Positions 54,911 to 64,000 of a stretch of DNA of 64,000 nucleotides are shown here, piece after piece. The translations under genes were made by a program, and so were the position numbers. Numbering within the stretch: the stretch's first letter is position 1; every line of letters begins with the position of its first letter. Source of the stretch: Gammaproteobacteria bacterium (GTDB lineage: Bacteria > Pseudomonadota > Gammaproteobacteria > Pseudomonadales > Azotimanducaceae); assembly GCA_009837185.1 (NCBI GenBank), contig VXUA01000012.1:1-64000 (forward strand), read 5' to 3'. A model generated the notes under the pieces. The model saw only the letters and a list, made by a program, of their open reading frames with translations. It did no database searches and was not told the origin of the DNA.

Positions 54911-56947
54911 ATGAAATTCAGAGCAATAAGAGATATCCCTGCGATAGTAATAGTTTTTTTGGCGATTTCCTTTTTCGCGCAGGACGCAGATGAACCAGTA
55001 GAAACTTCCGAGAACGTCGAACCTTATCCTCCAGAGGTCTGGGCTGCAAATCCAGGGATGTCTACAGTAAGGGTTTCACCGGATGGGAAGTATCTGAGTT
55101 ATATCAGTTTTGAAGATGAGAGCAGTGTTGACGGCCCGGTGATCCTCGTGTTCGATATTACCGGTGAGAGTGGCGAGGAGATGGACCTCATACACCGACA
55201 AAAAGCAGATAACATGCAAATTCAGACGTATCGCTGGATTAGCCCCACATCGCTCGTCATGGCGTTAAGAGCACAAGTTCGTCGACAGACTCAAGGATTT
55301 AATCAAGGTGTTTTCGCAGGCAAAATTGCTTTAGTTAATGTGATTGACAAAACCATGCAGACTTTTGATGAGAGTATTGCCGGGCTTGCGCACGTGTTAC
55401 CGCTCGAACCAGACAAGATCATGATTTCGGTCCAAGAGGGAAACGTCGGTAGCGGTACGCGAATGGCGTCTGCATATCGCCCGCTCGCGTTTTATAAACT
55501 CGATCTGAAAACCAAACAAAAGAAATTAGTAATTCGCGCCAAGCCTTCACAGTTCGCGCTCGCGTTTGATCGATTAGGAAATCCAGTCCGCTCGCTCGGT
55601 TTTGACGAGAACAACGAAGAACTAGTTTATTACTTTCGCTCCGAAGGCTCCACGAAGTGGACTGAATATTATCGACAACACATTGACTCCTATGAAAGCT
55701 TTGATCCCGTCGGTGTCGATCCTAGTGCTAAGGACCATGTCTTTGTCATTGCTCACAATGGACATGACAGAGAAGGATTTTGGTCGTACGACATGGCAAA
55801 CAAGCGATTTGCCCAACCAATTTTCCGCACTTCCGATGATGAGCCTGATCCTATTCCAGTAGACGATCTGTCACCAGTCTTTCACACAAACGAATGGGAA
55901 CAACTTGGAGAAGTTACAGGAATAGAATTTTTTGCGGGCGAGCGAACGCGAATTTTCATGGACGAGGTTGAAGGCGGGATTTACCATCAGCTGAAACGCG
56001 AAGTGCAGAATTCAGCTAACCTCGACATTATTAGTCGCTCAACCGATGGCCAAACATTTGTCATCTTCAATCAAGGACCACGAGATCCAGGTACCTATTA
56101 TTGGCTCCACAAGGGGAAGTTAAGAGTTCTCGGGAGTATCGCGCCTGAGATTGATAGTGATCGACTAGCAGACGTTGAATACCACAACTGGACGTCGACA
56201 GACGGTAGAAAAATCTACGGTTACGTAACCATACCACAGGGCGACCCCCCGTTTCCTCTCGTCGTATTACCACATGGTGGTCCGATGGTCACTGAAACGG
56301 TATCTTACGATCCTTGGGCTCAAATGTTAGCCAATCATGGATACTTGGTTTTGCAGCCTCAATACCGAGGGTCTCATAATTACGGGCTCGACTTCTATAA
56401 AGCCGCTTTTGAAGGTGATGAGAGCCAAGCTGGGCGATTGATGCAAACTGACAAGGACACTGGAGCACTGTATCTTGTCGATAAGGGATTAGCTGACAAG
56501 GATCGATTAGCAATGTTTGGTTGGTCCTACGGTGGATATGCTGCATTAGTCGCTGCTATTCGAGAACCCCAAATTTACCAGTGCGCAATTGCGGGCGCTG
56601 CGGTTTCCGATCCGCTTATGCAGATCAATTTCTATCGCTACAGGGTGCAGGGAGCACAAAAAAAGGAGCAATTCGGTACCTGGTTGACCGCAGTTTCACC
56701 GATTAAAGAAGCCGAAAAAGTGAATATTCCACTCCTGATAGTTCACGGCACAGCAGATGCTAGAGTATCTCTCGACCACAGCACAAAATACCGTCGTCAA
56801 CTTGATAAGTACGATAAAGAATACCAGTACCTTGAATTAGAAAACGCCGCGCACTTCTTCAGTACTCTCAACTACAGACATCGAGTGAAGTTCTACGGTG
56901 AAATGCTACGCTATCTGAAAGAGGATTGCGGTCCCGACGGACTATAA
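54911..56947 (+). CDS. Secreted S9 family prolyl oligopeptidase-like peptidase
   Basis: A 678-residue serine peptidase with a signal peptide (about 1-25, then AQDADEP). The N-terminal part is a beta-propeller (STVRVSPDGKYLSYISFED near 50-68). The C-terminal alpha/beta-hydrolase domain has the triad Ser539 in GWSYGGY, Asp616 in HGTADARV and His648 in AAHFF. Such enzymes remove dipeptides or act as acylaminoacyl peptidases in the periplasm; with the TonB receptor nearby it could take part in peptide use (inference). There is a weak ribosome binding site (AGAGGGCA). A hairpin beyond its stop belongs to the convergent hsp20 gene. Confidence 0.9.
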   Translation: MKFRAIRDIPAIVIVFLAISFFAQDADEPVETSENVEPYPPEVWAANPGMSTVRVSPDGKYLSYISFEDESSVDGPVILVFDITGESGEEMDLIHRQKADNMQIQTYRWISPTSLVMALRAQVRRQTQGFNQGVFAGKIALVNVIDKTMQTFDESIAGLAHVLPLEPDKIMISVQEGNVGSGTRMASAYRPLAFYKLDLKTKQKKLVIRAKPSQFALAFDRLGNPVRSLGFDENNEELVYYFRSEGSTKWTEYYRQHIDSYESFDPVGVDPSAKDHVFVIAHNGHDREGFWSYDMANKRFAQPIFRTSDDEPDPIPVDDLSPVFHTNEWEQLGEVTGIEFFAGERTRIFMDEVEGGIYHQLKREVQNSANLDIISRSTDGQTFVIFNQGPRDPGTYYWLHKGKLRVLGSIAPEIDSDRLADVEYHNWTSTDGRKIYGYVTIPQGDPPFPLVVLPHGGPMVTETVSYDPWAQMLANHGYLVLQPQYRGSHNYGLDFYKAAFEGDESQAGRLMQTDKDTGALYLVDKGLADKDRLAMFGWSYGGYAALVAAIREPQIYQCAIAGAAVSDPLMQINFYRYRVQGAQKKEQFGTWLTAVSPIKEAEKVNIPLLIVHGTADARVSLDHSTKYRRQLDKYDKEYQYLELENAAHFFSTLNYRHRVKFYGEMLRYLKEDCGPDGL

Positions 56948-56979
56948 AAAATGGCGGTACTCTTGAAGAGTGCCGCCAT
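56944..56979 (-). terminator. Rho-independent terminator of hsp20, possibly bidirectional
   Basis: A hairpin of about 13 pairs (ATGGCGGTACTCTT against AAGAGTGCCGCCAT, one G-U) lies between the S9 peptidase and hsp20 stops. Read on the minus strand it is followed by TTTTTTAT, making it a good hsp20 terminator. Confidence 0.8.
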
Positions 56980-57010
56980 TCTATGGTTGAATGTTCTATT
57001 ACGCTAAAGC

Positions 57011-57448
57011 TTAGCTCTCGACTTTGATGCGCCGAGACGCGATTGTTTCTTGTTTTTTGATGACGATTTCCAGAACTCCATCGCGATTCGATGCGCTTAC
57101 TTGATCCAAATCGGCGTTGTCTGGTAACTTGAAGCTGCGCTGGAACGAACCTTCTACACGCTCAAAACGACCAAAATCCTTATCTTCTACTCGCCGCTCA
57201 AGCTTACGTTCGCCCTTAATGGTCACACGGTCATGCTCAACGAAGATTTCAATGTCATCCGAGGTTAAACCTGGTAAATCCGCGGTAATAACAAACTTGT
57301 CCGACTCTTCATGAATGTCCATTGAAGGCACCCAACTATCGTCGGTGCGGTTTACGAACCGCGGGAATGTATTCCAAATACCGTTGTCGAGGTCTCGTTG
57401 CAACGCTTGAGCAAAAGAGACTACGGGATTTCGATCAACTATTTTCAT
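57011..57448 (-). CDS. Small heat-shock protein, Hsp20/IbpA family
   Basis: A 145-residue alpha-crystallin-domain chaperone that holds unfolding proteins in soluble complexes. Crystallin-domain marks: VPSMDIHEESDKFVITADLPGL near 40-61, VTIKGERK near 72-79, FERVEGSFQRSFKLP and NRDGVLEIVIKK. It ends with a basic tail RRIKVES. ATG 57448 is preceded by TAGGAG. A sigma-32-like promoter lies upstream in the region shared with the divergent waaA gene, which agrees with rpoH in this window. Confidence 0.92.
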   Translation of the reverse strand: MKIVDRNPVVSFAQALQRDLDNGIWNTFPRFVNRTDDSWVPSMDIHEESDKFVITADLPGLTSDDIEIFVEHDRVTIKGERKLERRVEDKDFGRFERVEGSFQRSFKLPDNADLDQVSASNRDGVLEIVIKKQETIASRRIKVES

Positions 57449-57507
57449 TATTTTTGTCTCCTAGTTTGTTTTGTTATTTTTTTGGGTCTTAATTGTTCGA
57501 TAGCCGG

Positions 57508-57536
57508 TATATATGAACGACAAACAATTTTTCAAG
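57508..57536 (-). promoter_or_regulatory. Sigma-32-like promoter of hsp20
   Basis: On the minus strand CTTGAAAAA (57536-57528) matches the sigma-32 -35 consensus CTTGAA, with a -10-like TTCATATATA (57517-57508) about a dozen bases on. The -10 match to CCCATNT is only partial. There is no CIRCE element here. Confidence 0.5.
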
Positions 57537-57563
57537 TAGGGTGATTTCAGATATATTCCAATC

Positions 57564-58823
57564 GTGGTTCGTTTTCTCTACGCCGTAGTATCTCGTCTCA
57601 GTCTCCCCATTTTCTTTTGCTATCTCCTCTCTCGTGGCATAAAGGAGAAAGCATACCGTGAGCGGAAGCGGGAACGATTTGGATTCGTACCGACAGAGAT
57701 AAGAATTGGCAGTCTTTGGTTCCATACGGTGTCTGCTGGGGAAGCGATCGCGGCCATCCCAATTATTGAAGCGATATTACAGAGCCGACCCACAGAGCAC
57801 GTACTTGCGACGACGACGACACCGACTGGCTACGAAGCAATTAAAAAACGTTTAGGATCTCGAGTCGATCTCTGCTACGTCCCATACGATGTACCCTCTT
57901 GTGTGAATCGTTTTTTGACAAAGACTCAACCCAAAGCACTATTTCTCATGGAAACAGAATTGTGGCCAAACCTAGTCAATCGCACCGCGAGACGAGATAC
58001 GCCAGTGTTTCTATTGAATGCTAGGCTCTCTGATAAATCGACTTCAGGATACGCGCGTTTGAGAGATCTAACGGAGTTAATGCTTCAGAACATACGAATG
58101 GTTGCGAGTCAATATCTGGATACTGCAGAACGGTTTCAAACCCTAGGTTTATCGAAGGAGAGGGTGGTTGTAACTGGCAACGTTAAATTTGACCTCAACG
58201 ACCAAAACGCTAGCTTACCCGACGACTTGAACGAATTGAAAAGACTTCAAGACTCTGGCACTCGAATTTGGATCGCCGGAAGCACGCATCATCCCGAAGA
58301 AGAAGTTGTACTAGAGGCTCACCGGTCCGTTCTGGATCAGTCTCCGAACACAAAGCTGATCTTAGTGCCCAGACACGTAAAGCGAGTCCAAGAAATTCTG
58401 ACTTTGTGTGACTCGCGCGGATTGCGTGCGTGCTTACTCAATGACTTCGATCATCACTCCGATGTGATCGTCGTCGATCGAATGGGTGTTTTGTTCCCGT
58501 TATACCAATGCGCATCTGTTGCTTTCGTTGGTGGAAGTCTGCAACAAACCGGTGGTCACAATCCCATAGAACCGGCGTTTTTCGGGCTACCTATCTTGAT
58601 GGGACCGAATCGCCACAACTTTGCTGAAGTGTGTGCTCGGTTTGCCGATAGAGACTGCTTATTCCTGGTAAATAACGCCGACGAAATCTCCAGTAAAGTA
58701 CTCTACTTCCTCCAAGATTCCGATGCACGAGCGCGTTGTTACGACGGTGCGCGCACGGTCGTACAAGAAAATCAAGGCGCGCTGAAACGAATCTGTACGC
58801 TAGTAAATAGTTGGCTTGACTAA
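57564..58823 (+). CDS. waaA: Kdo transferase for lipid A core
   Basis: CMP-Kdo:lipid A transferase adding the first core sugar to lipid IVA at the inner membrane. The 419-residue GT-B protein shows the N-terminal anchor (about 4-24), FHTVSAGEAIAAIPII with the acceptor-side Glu, METELWPNLV near 132-141, VTGNVKFDL, IAGSTHHPEEE and GGHNPIEPAFFGLPILMGP. GTG start. Number of Kdo units added cannot be read. It is divergent from hsp20 and convergent with a TolC-like gene. Confidence 0.93.
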   Translation: MVRFLYAVVSRLSLPIFFCYLLSRGIKEKAYRERKRERFGFVPTEIRIGSLWFHTVSAGEAIAAIPIIEAILQSRPTEHVLATTTTPTGYEAIKKRLGSRVDLCYVPYDVPSCVNRFLTKTQPKALFLMETELWPNLVNRTARRDTPVFLLNARLSDKSTSGYARLRDLTELMLQNIRMVASQYLDTAERFQTLGLSKERVVVTGNVKFDLNDQNASLPDDLNELKRLQDSGTRIWIAGSTHHPEEEVVLEAHRSVLDQSPNTKLILVPRHVKRVQEILTLCDSRGLRACLLNDFDHHSDVIVVDRMGVLFPLYQCASVAFVGGSLQQTGGHNPIEPAFFGLPILMGPNRHNFAEVCARFADRDCLFLVNNADEISSKVLYFLQDSDARARCYDGARTVVQENQGALKRICTLVNSWLD

Positions 58824-58840
58824 CTTATTTAGCGAATAAG
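58824..58840. terminator. Short hairpin between convergent waaA and tolC-like genes
   Basis: CTTATT-TAGCG-AATAAG is a perfect six-pair stem starting on the base after the waaA stop codon. It is AT-rich and lacks a T-run, so terminator function is weak. Confidence 0.3.
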
Positions 58841-58852
58841 AGACAGTTCGGA

Positions 58853-60304
58853 CTACTTCCCGCTCATTGTGTTTACTGGAGTCACGACATTCTCGTGATC
58901 CATATATTTGTTCAACTCCGAGAGATCGTTGGGATTCAACAAGCCCACAGTCTGTTTTAATTGCAACATCTGTGTGATATAAGTGTGAACCGTATTTCGT
59001 AAGTTCAACTCCGCGGAGAACAACGCATTCTGCGCGTTGAGTACTTCAATGATGTTTCGAGTGCCGACTTCGTAGCCTTTTTCCGTGGCATCTAATGACG
59101 CACGGTTAGATTCAAGAGAGCGCTCTAAAGCATCGATTTGTAACACGGTTTGAACCACATTGCGAAATAGTGCTCGAACTTGTTCTTCTATGGTTAGTCT
59201 TTGATTAATCACATTCAAGCGGGATTGTTCTCGACTCAAAGCACTCACCCTGTTTTGCGAGATCCGTCGGCCACCTGCAACCGAAAATCCAATGTTAAAA
59301 CCGTAGCTCCTGCCAAGCGATTCACTAATCAAGTCATACCCTGTATCCAACCCAGTAAAAGGATCATTAATCGGACTCTCCCGATACGAGTAATTCATGC
59401 TTAGGCTGACGGATGGCACGGAAAAGTAATTTAATAAAGTGTTCCAGTGATTCCATCGTGCCATACGATAATTGCGTTCCGCGCTTAATACCCCTGGGTT
59501 ATTTTGAAGCGCATAGTTGACCCAGAATTCTTCATCGTTGGGATTGGGATTTTCGATCGGATAGTTCTCTGACAAGCGCGAGAGTTGTTGAATGGGTTGT
59601 CCCGTTATTCGTTCCAGAGTTAAGAATGTCGTATCAAGCCGATTGCGACTCTGGTTGAGACCGACTTCTAGATTGTCAAAGGAGGCTTGGGCGTTCAAAA
59701 CATCTGTTATCGCTGTGAGTCCAACATCGTACCGTTGCTTAGTTTGTTGTAACTGTCGCTCATTAGACTCTCGACGTGCGAGAGCATTGTCTAATGAATC
59801 TCTAGCCTGTAAGACATCGAAGTATGCTCGTACGACCCGAATGATCAGATTCTGTTCTTGGGATGCAAAGGACTCCTTAGCGCCTTGAAAACTCAACCTT
59901 GAATTTCGATACGATATGAACGTCGGGATACTGAACAGCACTTGCGATAAACTAACCGAATAACCCGATGGAAATTCTTCGCGGGCTTCGTTTACAGTCC
60001 ACACTTCGTTTGTCTCCGGATTGGCCCCTAAGAATCGCCCTGATGGGTCGTTCAGAAGTTCGCTGGGATAGGTACGCCGGAATTTAGAAGTACTTCGATT
60101 ACCTCCACTCAAGGACATGTTTACTGTGGGTAGCAAGCTGGCTAGACTCTGCCTCGCTTGCTCGCCGGCGATCTTTCGTTGTATCTTTGCCTGTGCGAAC
60201 TGAGTATCGTTCTCGACGGCTAATTCATAAATTTGTTGAAGATCTTCGGCACTTACTGAAAGACCAATCGACAACAGCGCGACAACTAAAAGTTTTTTCA
60301 TCAA
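58853..60304 (-). CDS. TolC family outer-membrane channel protein
   Basis: A 483-residue outer-membrane efflux duct with signal peptide (about 1-19, VSA before EDL). The two structural repeats of the family are clear: DLQQIYELAVENDTQFAQAKI and SLLPTVNMSLSGG in the first, and WVNYALQNNPGVLSAE and VPSVSLSMNYSY in the second, each with long heptad helices such as YDVGLTAITDVLNAQASFD and YEVGTRNIIEVLNAQNALF. These VG(L/T)-x-x-I-x-(D/E)VLNAQ motifs are typical for TolC itself. No inner-membrane pump gene is adjacent, as is usual for tolC. It could serve the MdlAB-like or other exporters (inference only). Confidence 0.9.
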   Translation of the reverse strand: MMKKLLVVALLSIGLSVSAEDLQQIYELAVENDTQFAQAKIQRKIAGEQARQSLASLLPTVNMSLSGGNRSTSKFRRTYPSELLNDPSGRFLGANPETNEVWTVNEAREEFPSGYSVSLSQVLFSIPTFISYRNSRLSFQGAKESFASQEQNLIIRVVRAYFDVLQARDSLDNALARRESNERQLQQTKQRYDVGLTAITDVLNAQASFDNLEVGLNQSRNRLDTTFLTLERITGQPIQQLSRLSENYPIENPNPNDEEFWVNYALQNNPGVLSAERNYRMARWNHWNTLLNYFSVPSVSLSMNYSYRESPINDPFTGLDTGYDLISESLGRSYGFNIGFSVAGGRRISQNRVSALSREQSRLNVINQRLTIEEQVRALFRNVVQTVLQIDALERSLESNRASLDATEKGYEVGTRNIIEVLNAQNALFSAELNLRNTVHTYITQMLQLKQTVGLLNPNDLSELNKYMDHENVVTPVNTMSGK

Positions 60305-60649
60305 AGGGGTACCAATTTAAACTGTTCTGATTTTAGCAAACGAATTTCACGTTCCTTATGGTCGCTTGACACTTACCTCGTTATACGAAAGTATGTGGGT
60401 TAATCGTCGTTAACAACGTAAAAGGCTGTCGCTCCTGTCCTGGTTAATTGGAGAGGTGCAAGCACGGAAGAGTTCAATGCAACGTAAATTTTATCAATGT
60501 TGCCCGGAACTTCCTAAACGATTATTGTCTGATAGAGGTATAGAGCTCAATCTTTTTAAGTGTGGACGATCTTTTTTTATTGCAATAATCATGCCATCAC
60601 TATAAAATCATTCCCTTGTACGTCACAACTTTACAGGAACATTAACTCT
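60305..60649. promoter_or_regulatory. Upstream region of the rpoZ-spoT operon and of the tolC-like gene
   Basis: About 345 bases. TTGACACTTACC near 60367-60378 is a -35-like sequence. CACTATAAAATC near 60598-60609 resembles a -10 for rpoZ. A 42-codon frame from about 60478 has no ribosome binding site and is not called. The guanylate kinase gene often found before rpoZ is absent. Confidence 0.4.
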
Positions 60650-60934
60650 ATGGCTCGAGTAACCGTCGAGGATTGTTTAGAACACGTAAACAATCGTTTT
60701 GAACTGGTGACCTTAGCAACTAAGCGGGCTCGACAGTTATCGCTGTTGAGCGCAGACCCGCTCGTCGCGCGCGAGAACGATAAAAATACCGTTATCGCGT
60801 TGCGTGAGATTGCTGATGGGCTTATTTCGAGTGAAATCTTAGACAAGGACGACGAAGATGAGTTCCAATTCCACCTCAAGCAACACCGATCGCGGTCGGG
60901 ACTTGGAGATGAAGCACCGCCCCGCGACGCCTGA
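60650..60934 (+). CDS. rpoZ: RNA polymerase omega subunit
   Basis: A 94-residue subunit that helps assemble the beta-prime subunit. It starts [30 protein letters not shown], the family signature, and has the conserved [17 protein letters not shown] use ATG 60650; the open frame upstream to 60560 is unlike omega. It ends 77 bases inside spoT, so translation is coupled. Confidence 0.95.
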   Translation: MARVTVEDCLEHVNNRFELVTLATKRARQLSLLSADPLVARENDKNTVIALREIADGLISSEILDKDDEDEFQFHLKQHRSRSGLGDEAPPRDA

Positions 60935-63116
60935 ATCCTATTTTCAGACTGAACTAGAAAAGCGCGCTAGACAAGAAGAACTAGCCGCCCCAGTATCGGG
61001 AATCAAAAAGGGCTACCTTTTTGAATACCTGACACCCAATCAACTGGATTTGGTCGAGAAAGCCTTCGATTATGCGAAGAAGGCACATACCGGACAGCAA
61101 CGACGGACGGGCCACTCCTACATCACCCACCCCTTAGCTGTTGCCCGAATTCTTGCCCAACTGCGGCTGGACCACCAGACAATTTGTGCTGCGTTGTTAC
61201 ACGATGTCATTGAGGACACAAATGAGACCAAAGCAACTCTGGCGAGAACGTTTGGCGATCCAATTGCCGACATTGTCGATGGAGTCTCCAAACTCTCTCA
61301 CTTGTTTGATAGTCGGGCCGAAGCCCAAGCTCGCAATTTCTACAAGATGGCGTTAGCTATGGCTCGAGACATTCGAGTGATACTGGTGAAACTGGCAGAC
61401 CGATTACACAACATGCGCACCATCGGTGTTATGTCTCGAAAAGCTCGGAAGCGCATTGCTAAAGAGACGATGGACCTTTATGTCCCTCTTGCGCAACGAA
61501 TGGGAATATACACCATCAAAGAAGAACTTGAGCGTTTGTCCTTTGAAGCGATGTATCCGTTGCGCGCGGACCGTTTGGAACGATACACCACGCGTATCAG
61601 AAAGCCTGATATTGACTTAATCACTTCAGTGCAAGACAAACTAAAGGCAGCTTTCAAGGAAGGGAAACTCAAAGCAGACATCGAATATCTCAAACCGGAT
61701 CCCTATTCACTGTACCAATCACTCAAAGGACACCGTATGTCCAAGGAAGAGTACATGGGTCGGTTTGTATTTCGTGTTGTTGTCGACTCAGCTGATGAAT
61801 GCTACCGAGCTCTAGGGATCGCACACAGTATTTACAAACCCAAACTTGGCGCTTTCAAGGACTACGTCGCCATCCCGAAGAAGAATGGATATCAATCGCT
61901 TCACACCACCTTAGTTGGTCCCCGACCCACTAGCTCAGTTACCTTGAAATTGCTAATACGAACGAAGACCATGCACGAAATTGCAAGTTTTGGATTTGTT
62001 GCGGGTTGGAGAAATCGTCCTGCAGAACAACTCACGGCTGAACCGGTCGGACCGTCATCCAGCGGATTTCGCGAATGGATACAGCACTTACTCAGTCTTC
62101 AACCTGGCGGCGATGCCGCACAGTTTCTAGAAAACCTTAAGACCGATCTCTTCCCAGATGAAGTCTACGTTTTCACGCCGCAGGCGAAAATCGTCACATT
62201 ACCACTTGGATCTTGCGCCATTGATTTCGCATATGCCATTCACACTGAAGTGGGAGATTCATGCGTTGCGTGTCGTGTAGACGGTAGGGTCGTACCGCTA
62301 TCTACAGTTCTCGAGTCCGGTCAGACCGTAAATATCGTCACTGCTTCAGAAGCTCATCCGGACCCGGAGTGGCTGAATTTTGTGCAAACTGCAAAAGCAC
62401 GCTCCGCCATTAGAGAACAACTTCGCCAGCGTGGCCAACAAGAAGCCATTATGCTCGGCAAAACCTTGCTAGATCGAACGTTAGCCGCCGCCGGGACATC
62501 AGTTTCCGAGCTAGACTTCAGACGCTTACGCAGAACCTTTAAAGAATTCCGCGTACGCCGAATGAATGAACTATTTGAAGAAGTGGGTCGCGGAAACTTA
62601 CCCGCTTATCAGGTCGCGCAAAGGTTACTTGACGAAGATGTTGAAGATCATGATTCGATAAACCTTGAACAAAGCGGACCTGTCGTCGTCCATCATAAAC
62701 AACATCTAGGAGTACGTTACGGTCGCTGTTGCGGACCAATTCCTGGAGACAGTATTGTTGGCCACATCTCGCAGGGTGAAGGTCTAGTTATTCATCGCGT
62801 GAGATGCGGTAACATGAGAAACGTTCGCGATCCTAGTACCAAAGTACCAGTGAAATGGGGTGAGGAACCAACTGGTGAGTTTTCAACGAAATTGCGTATC
62901 GATGTCGTACCGCAAATGGGTCTCATTGCATCGATCGCAAGCGCGGTTAACAGACTCGGGGCTGGGATTAGCATGATCGATGTCACCGAGCGCTCCCCAC
63001 AGCTATCGACGATTCGTATGCATCTCTCAGTTACCGACGTAAAACATCTAAAACGCATCATAAGAAATCTGGACAACCGGAGTGAAACTTCCAATGTCCA
63101 GCGATTCACCGAATAA
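60858..63116 (+). CDS. spoT: SpoT/RelA-type (p)ppGpp hydrolase with apparently inactive synthetase domain
   Basis: A 752-residue RSH protein: HD hydrolase (about 75-240), RelA/SpoT synthetase (about 280-400), TGS (about 435-495), and ACT (about 675-745). The hydrolase core is complete: His115-Asp116 in HDVIEDT with Glu119-Asp120, and [12 protein letters not shown]. In the synthetase domain, Gly301 stands where the catalytic Asp of D-x-x-A-F-R would be (MGRFVFRVV), Lys364 replaces the Glu of the E-V-Q-I-R-T motif (LKLLIRT), and the AAHW region reads VAGWRN. YQSLHT is kept. This points to hydrolase-only activity, as reported for some gammaproteobacterial SpoT. The start is uncertain: ATG 60858 overlaps rpoZ by 77 bases; ATG near 60909 ([10 protein letters not shown]) also fits. 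Confidence 0.92.
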   Translation: MSSNSTSSNTDRGRDLEMKHRPATPESYFQTELEKRARQEELAAPVSGIKKGYLFEYLTPNQLDLVEKAFDYAKKAHTGQQRRTGHSYITHPLAVARILAQLRLDHQTICAALLHDVIEDTNETKATLARTFGDPIADIVDGVSKLSHLFDSRAEAQARNFYKMALAMARDIRVILVKLADRLHNMRTIGVMSRKARKRIAKETMDLYVPLAQRMGIYTIKEELERLSFEAMYPLRADRLERYTTRIRKPDIDLITSVQDKLKAAFKEGKLKADIEYLKPDPYSLYQSLKGHRMSKEEYMGRFVFRVVVDSADECYRALGIAHSIYKPKLGAFKDYVAIPKKNGYQSLHTTLVGPRPTSSVTLKLLIRTKTMHEIASFGFVAGWRNRPAEQLTAEPVGPSSSGFREWIQHLLSLQPGGDAAQFLENLKTDLFPDEVYVFTPQAKIVTLPLGSCAIDFAYAIHTEVGDSCVACRVDGRVVPLSTVLESGQTVNIVTASEAHPDPEWLNFVQTAKARSAIREQLRQRGQQEAIMLGKTLLDRTLAAAGTSVSELDFRRLRRTFKEFRVRRMNELFEEVGRGNLPAYQVAQRLLDEDVEDHDSINLEQSGPVVVHHKQHLGVRYGRCCGPIPGDSIVGHISQGEGLVIHRVRCGNMRNVRDPSTKVPVKWGEEPTGEFSTKLRIDVVPQMGLIASIASAVNRLGAGISMIDVTERSPQLSTIRMHLSVTDVKHLKRIIRNLDNRSETSNVQRFTE

Positions 63117-63127
63117 GGATTGATTAA

Positions 63128-63517
63128 ATGTCGTCCAATAAACATATTCATGCCGCGAACGCGCCTGATGTCATAGGACCCTATTCTCACGCGGTTCGGG
63201 CTGGGAATTTACTCTTCCTCGCTGGACAGATCGCACTAAATCCTACAACTATGGATCTAGTTGACGGAAAATTTCGAGATGAAGTGAAGCAGGTGTTTAA
63301 AAACGTTGAAGCCGTTTTAAAAGCCGCGAACTGCTCGCTGCGCGATGTCGTGAAACTCACTGTCTATCTCACCGACCTGAGTAACTTTGAACAAGTCAAT
63401 GCGATAATGAGCGAGAAATTTAGTTCTCCGTTCCCTGCTCGCGCCGCAGTCGGCGTCGCCGCGTTACCGCGGGGTGCATCTATTGAGCTGGATGTAATCG
63501 CAACGATACCCAACTAA
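63128..63517 (+). CDS. ridA: RidA/YjgF family enamine/imine deaminase
   Basis: Hydrolyses reactive 2-aminoacrylate and other enamines/imines formed by PLP enzymes. The 129-residue protein has the trimer-core motifs GPYSHAVRAGNLLFLAGQIALNP near 18-40 and FPARAAVGVAALPRGASIELDVIA near the end, with the active-site Arg in the PARAAVGV segment. AAGGA lies upstream of ATG. The order spoT-ridA-recG is typical of gammaproteobacteria. Confidence 0.95.
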   Translation: MSSNKHIHAANAPDVIGPYSHAVRAGNLLFLAGQIALNPTTMDLVDGKFRDEVKQVFKNVEAVLKAANCSLRDVVKLTVYLTDLSNFEQVNAIMSEKFSSPFPARAAVGVAALPRGASIELDVIATIPN

Positions 63518-63520
63518 ACC

Positions 63521-64000
63521 ATGCCTTCCGAACCCGTCTCCTCAATTCGCGGAGTAGGTTCTGATACCGCCAAAAAACTTGCTCGACTAAATATCCGGAC
63601 TAAATTAGATTTAGTTCTGCACTTACCTCACAGGTATGAGGACCGCAGCGTGGTTACTCCGCTGAATGAGTTGCGTCGACCCAACGAGTTCTACTATGTT
63701 CAAGGAGTTGTGCAGGATTTGGTTCTGAAGCAAGGGAAAGGCCGTTCTAGCGCGCAAGTCGAACTTTCCGATGACAGTGGTGGTGTGCTCACCCTACGCT
63801 TCTTTAACTACCGCCCACGTTGGATTGCTGTTTTCCAAAAGGGTGTATGGGTTCGAGCTTACGGCCAGCTATGGGGGGATTATCGACACAAATCGATGGT
63901 CCATCCTGATTTCAAAACATTCAGTTCAGATCCCGGGCCGCCAGAACCAGAATTTGTTCCAGTGTATTACGCGACGAGGGGACTAACGAGTAAACACATC
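63521..64000 (+). CDS. recG: ATP-dependent DNA helicase RecG, 5' part
   Basis: The first 160 codons of RecG, which drives branch migration of stalled forks and Holliday junctions. Visible wedge-domain features: SIRGVGSDTAKKLARLNI near 7-24, DLVLHLPHRYEDRS near 29-42, and the OB-fold strand series ending LRFFNYRPRW. The ATG at 63521 begins four bases after the ridA stop. The gene runs off the right edge; the helicase motifs lie outside the window. Confidence 0.92.
   Translation, partial: MPSEPVSSIRGVGSDTAKKLARLNIRTKLDLVLHLPHRYEDRSVVTPLNELRRPNEFYYVQGVVQDLVLKQGKGRSSAQVELSDDSGGVLTLRFFNYRPRWIAVFQKGVWVRAYGQLWGDYRHKSMVHPDFKTFSSDPGPPEPEFVPVYYATRGLTSKHI

Noticed and set aside
60478..60606. A 42-codon frame in the gap before rpoZ
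   Set aside because: No ribosome binding site and no recognisable sequence.

Overview
The window looks like chromosomal DNA of a free-living, possibly marine, Gram-negative gammaproteobacterium. The evidence is gene order and content: yqgE-ruvX-yggS-proC-yggT-rdgB-hemW on the + strand, rpoZ-spoT-ridA-recG at the right end, an RpoH-type sigma-32, WaaA, a TolC-family protein, a TonB-dependent receptor and several outer-membrane barrels. Base composition is moderate, and more AT-rich around 11-13 kb. I saw no rRNA, tRNA, CRISPR array, integrase or intact insertion sequence.

Layout. 0.7-7.4 kb: a 2000-residue secreted subtilase and a small outer-membrane barrel. 7.6-12.7 kb (minus): a lipoprotein of repeated Ig/cadherin-like domains, then two paralogous genes of unknown function. 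13.1-17.8 kb (minus): a barrel protein and a heterodimeric MdlA/MdlB-like ABC exporter. 18.0-22.9 kb: the conserved housekeeping run. 23.0-33.3 kb: mmsA, a HEPN-like protein, a barrel, an AAA/DUF4143 ATPase, trmB, rpoH, a small membrane protein, an ammonium transporter and a class III aminotransferase. 33.4-43.1 kb: a thiamine locus (thiD-thiE-thiE/tenI, a Tat-exported binding protein, a Cache/HAMP-like membrane protein, an OFA-type MFS carrier, thiC-thiO-thiS-thiG). 43.1-43.35 kb (minus): a SelW-like selenoprotein gene with an in-frame UGA. 43.5-49.7 kb: a soluble Ser/Thr kinase divergent from a tightly overlapping four-gene operon (MotA/TolQ/ExbB-like channel, two single-helix-anchored partners, a membrane-anchored double FGE-sulfatase-fold protein). 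50.0-57.4 kb: TonB-dependent receptor, RtcB, S9 peptidase, Hsp20. 57.6-64 kb: waaA, a tolC-like gene, rpoZ, spoT, ridA and the start of recG.

How parts work together. The thiamine locus covers pyrimidine synthesis (ThiC, ThiD), part of thiazole synthesis by the oxygen-dependent glycine oxidase route (ThiO, ThiS, ThiG) and coupling (ThiE). Three embedded genes could handle uptake or sensing of a precursor. Heat-shock control is visible: a perfect CIRCE operator overlaps the rpoH promoter, and the hsp20 gene has a sigma-32-like promoter.

The most unusual items are the kinase/proton-channel/FGE-fold cluster, the hidden selenoprotein, CIRCE on rpoH, the thiamine locus with its sensor-like insert and no visible TPP riboswitch, and a SpoT whose synthetase active site looks inactivated.
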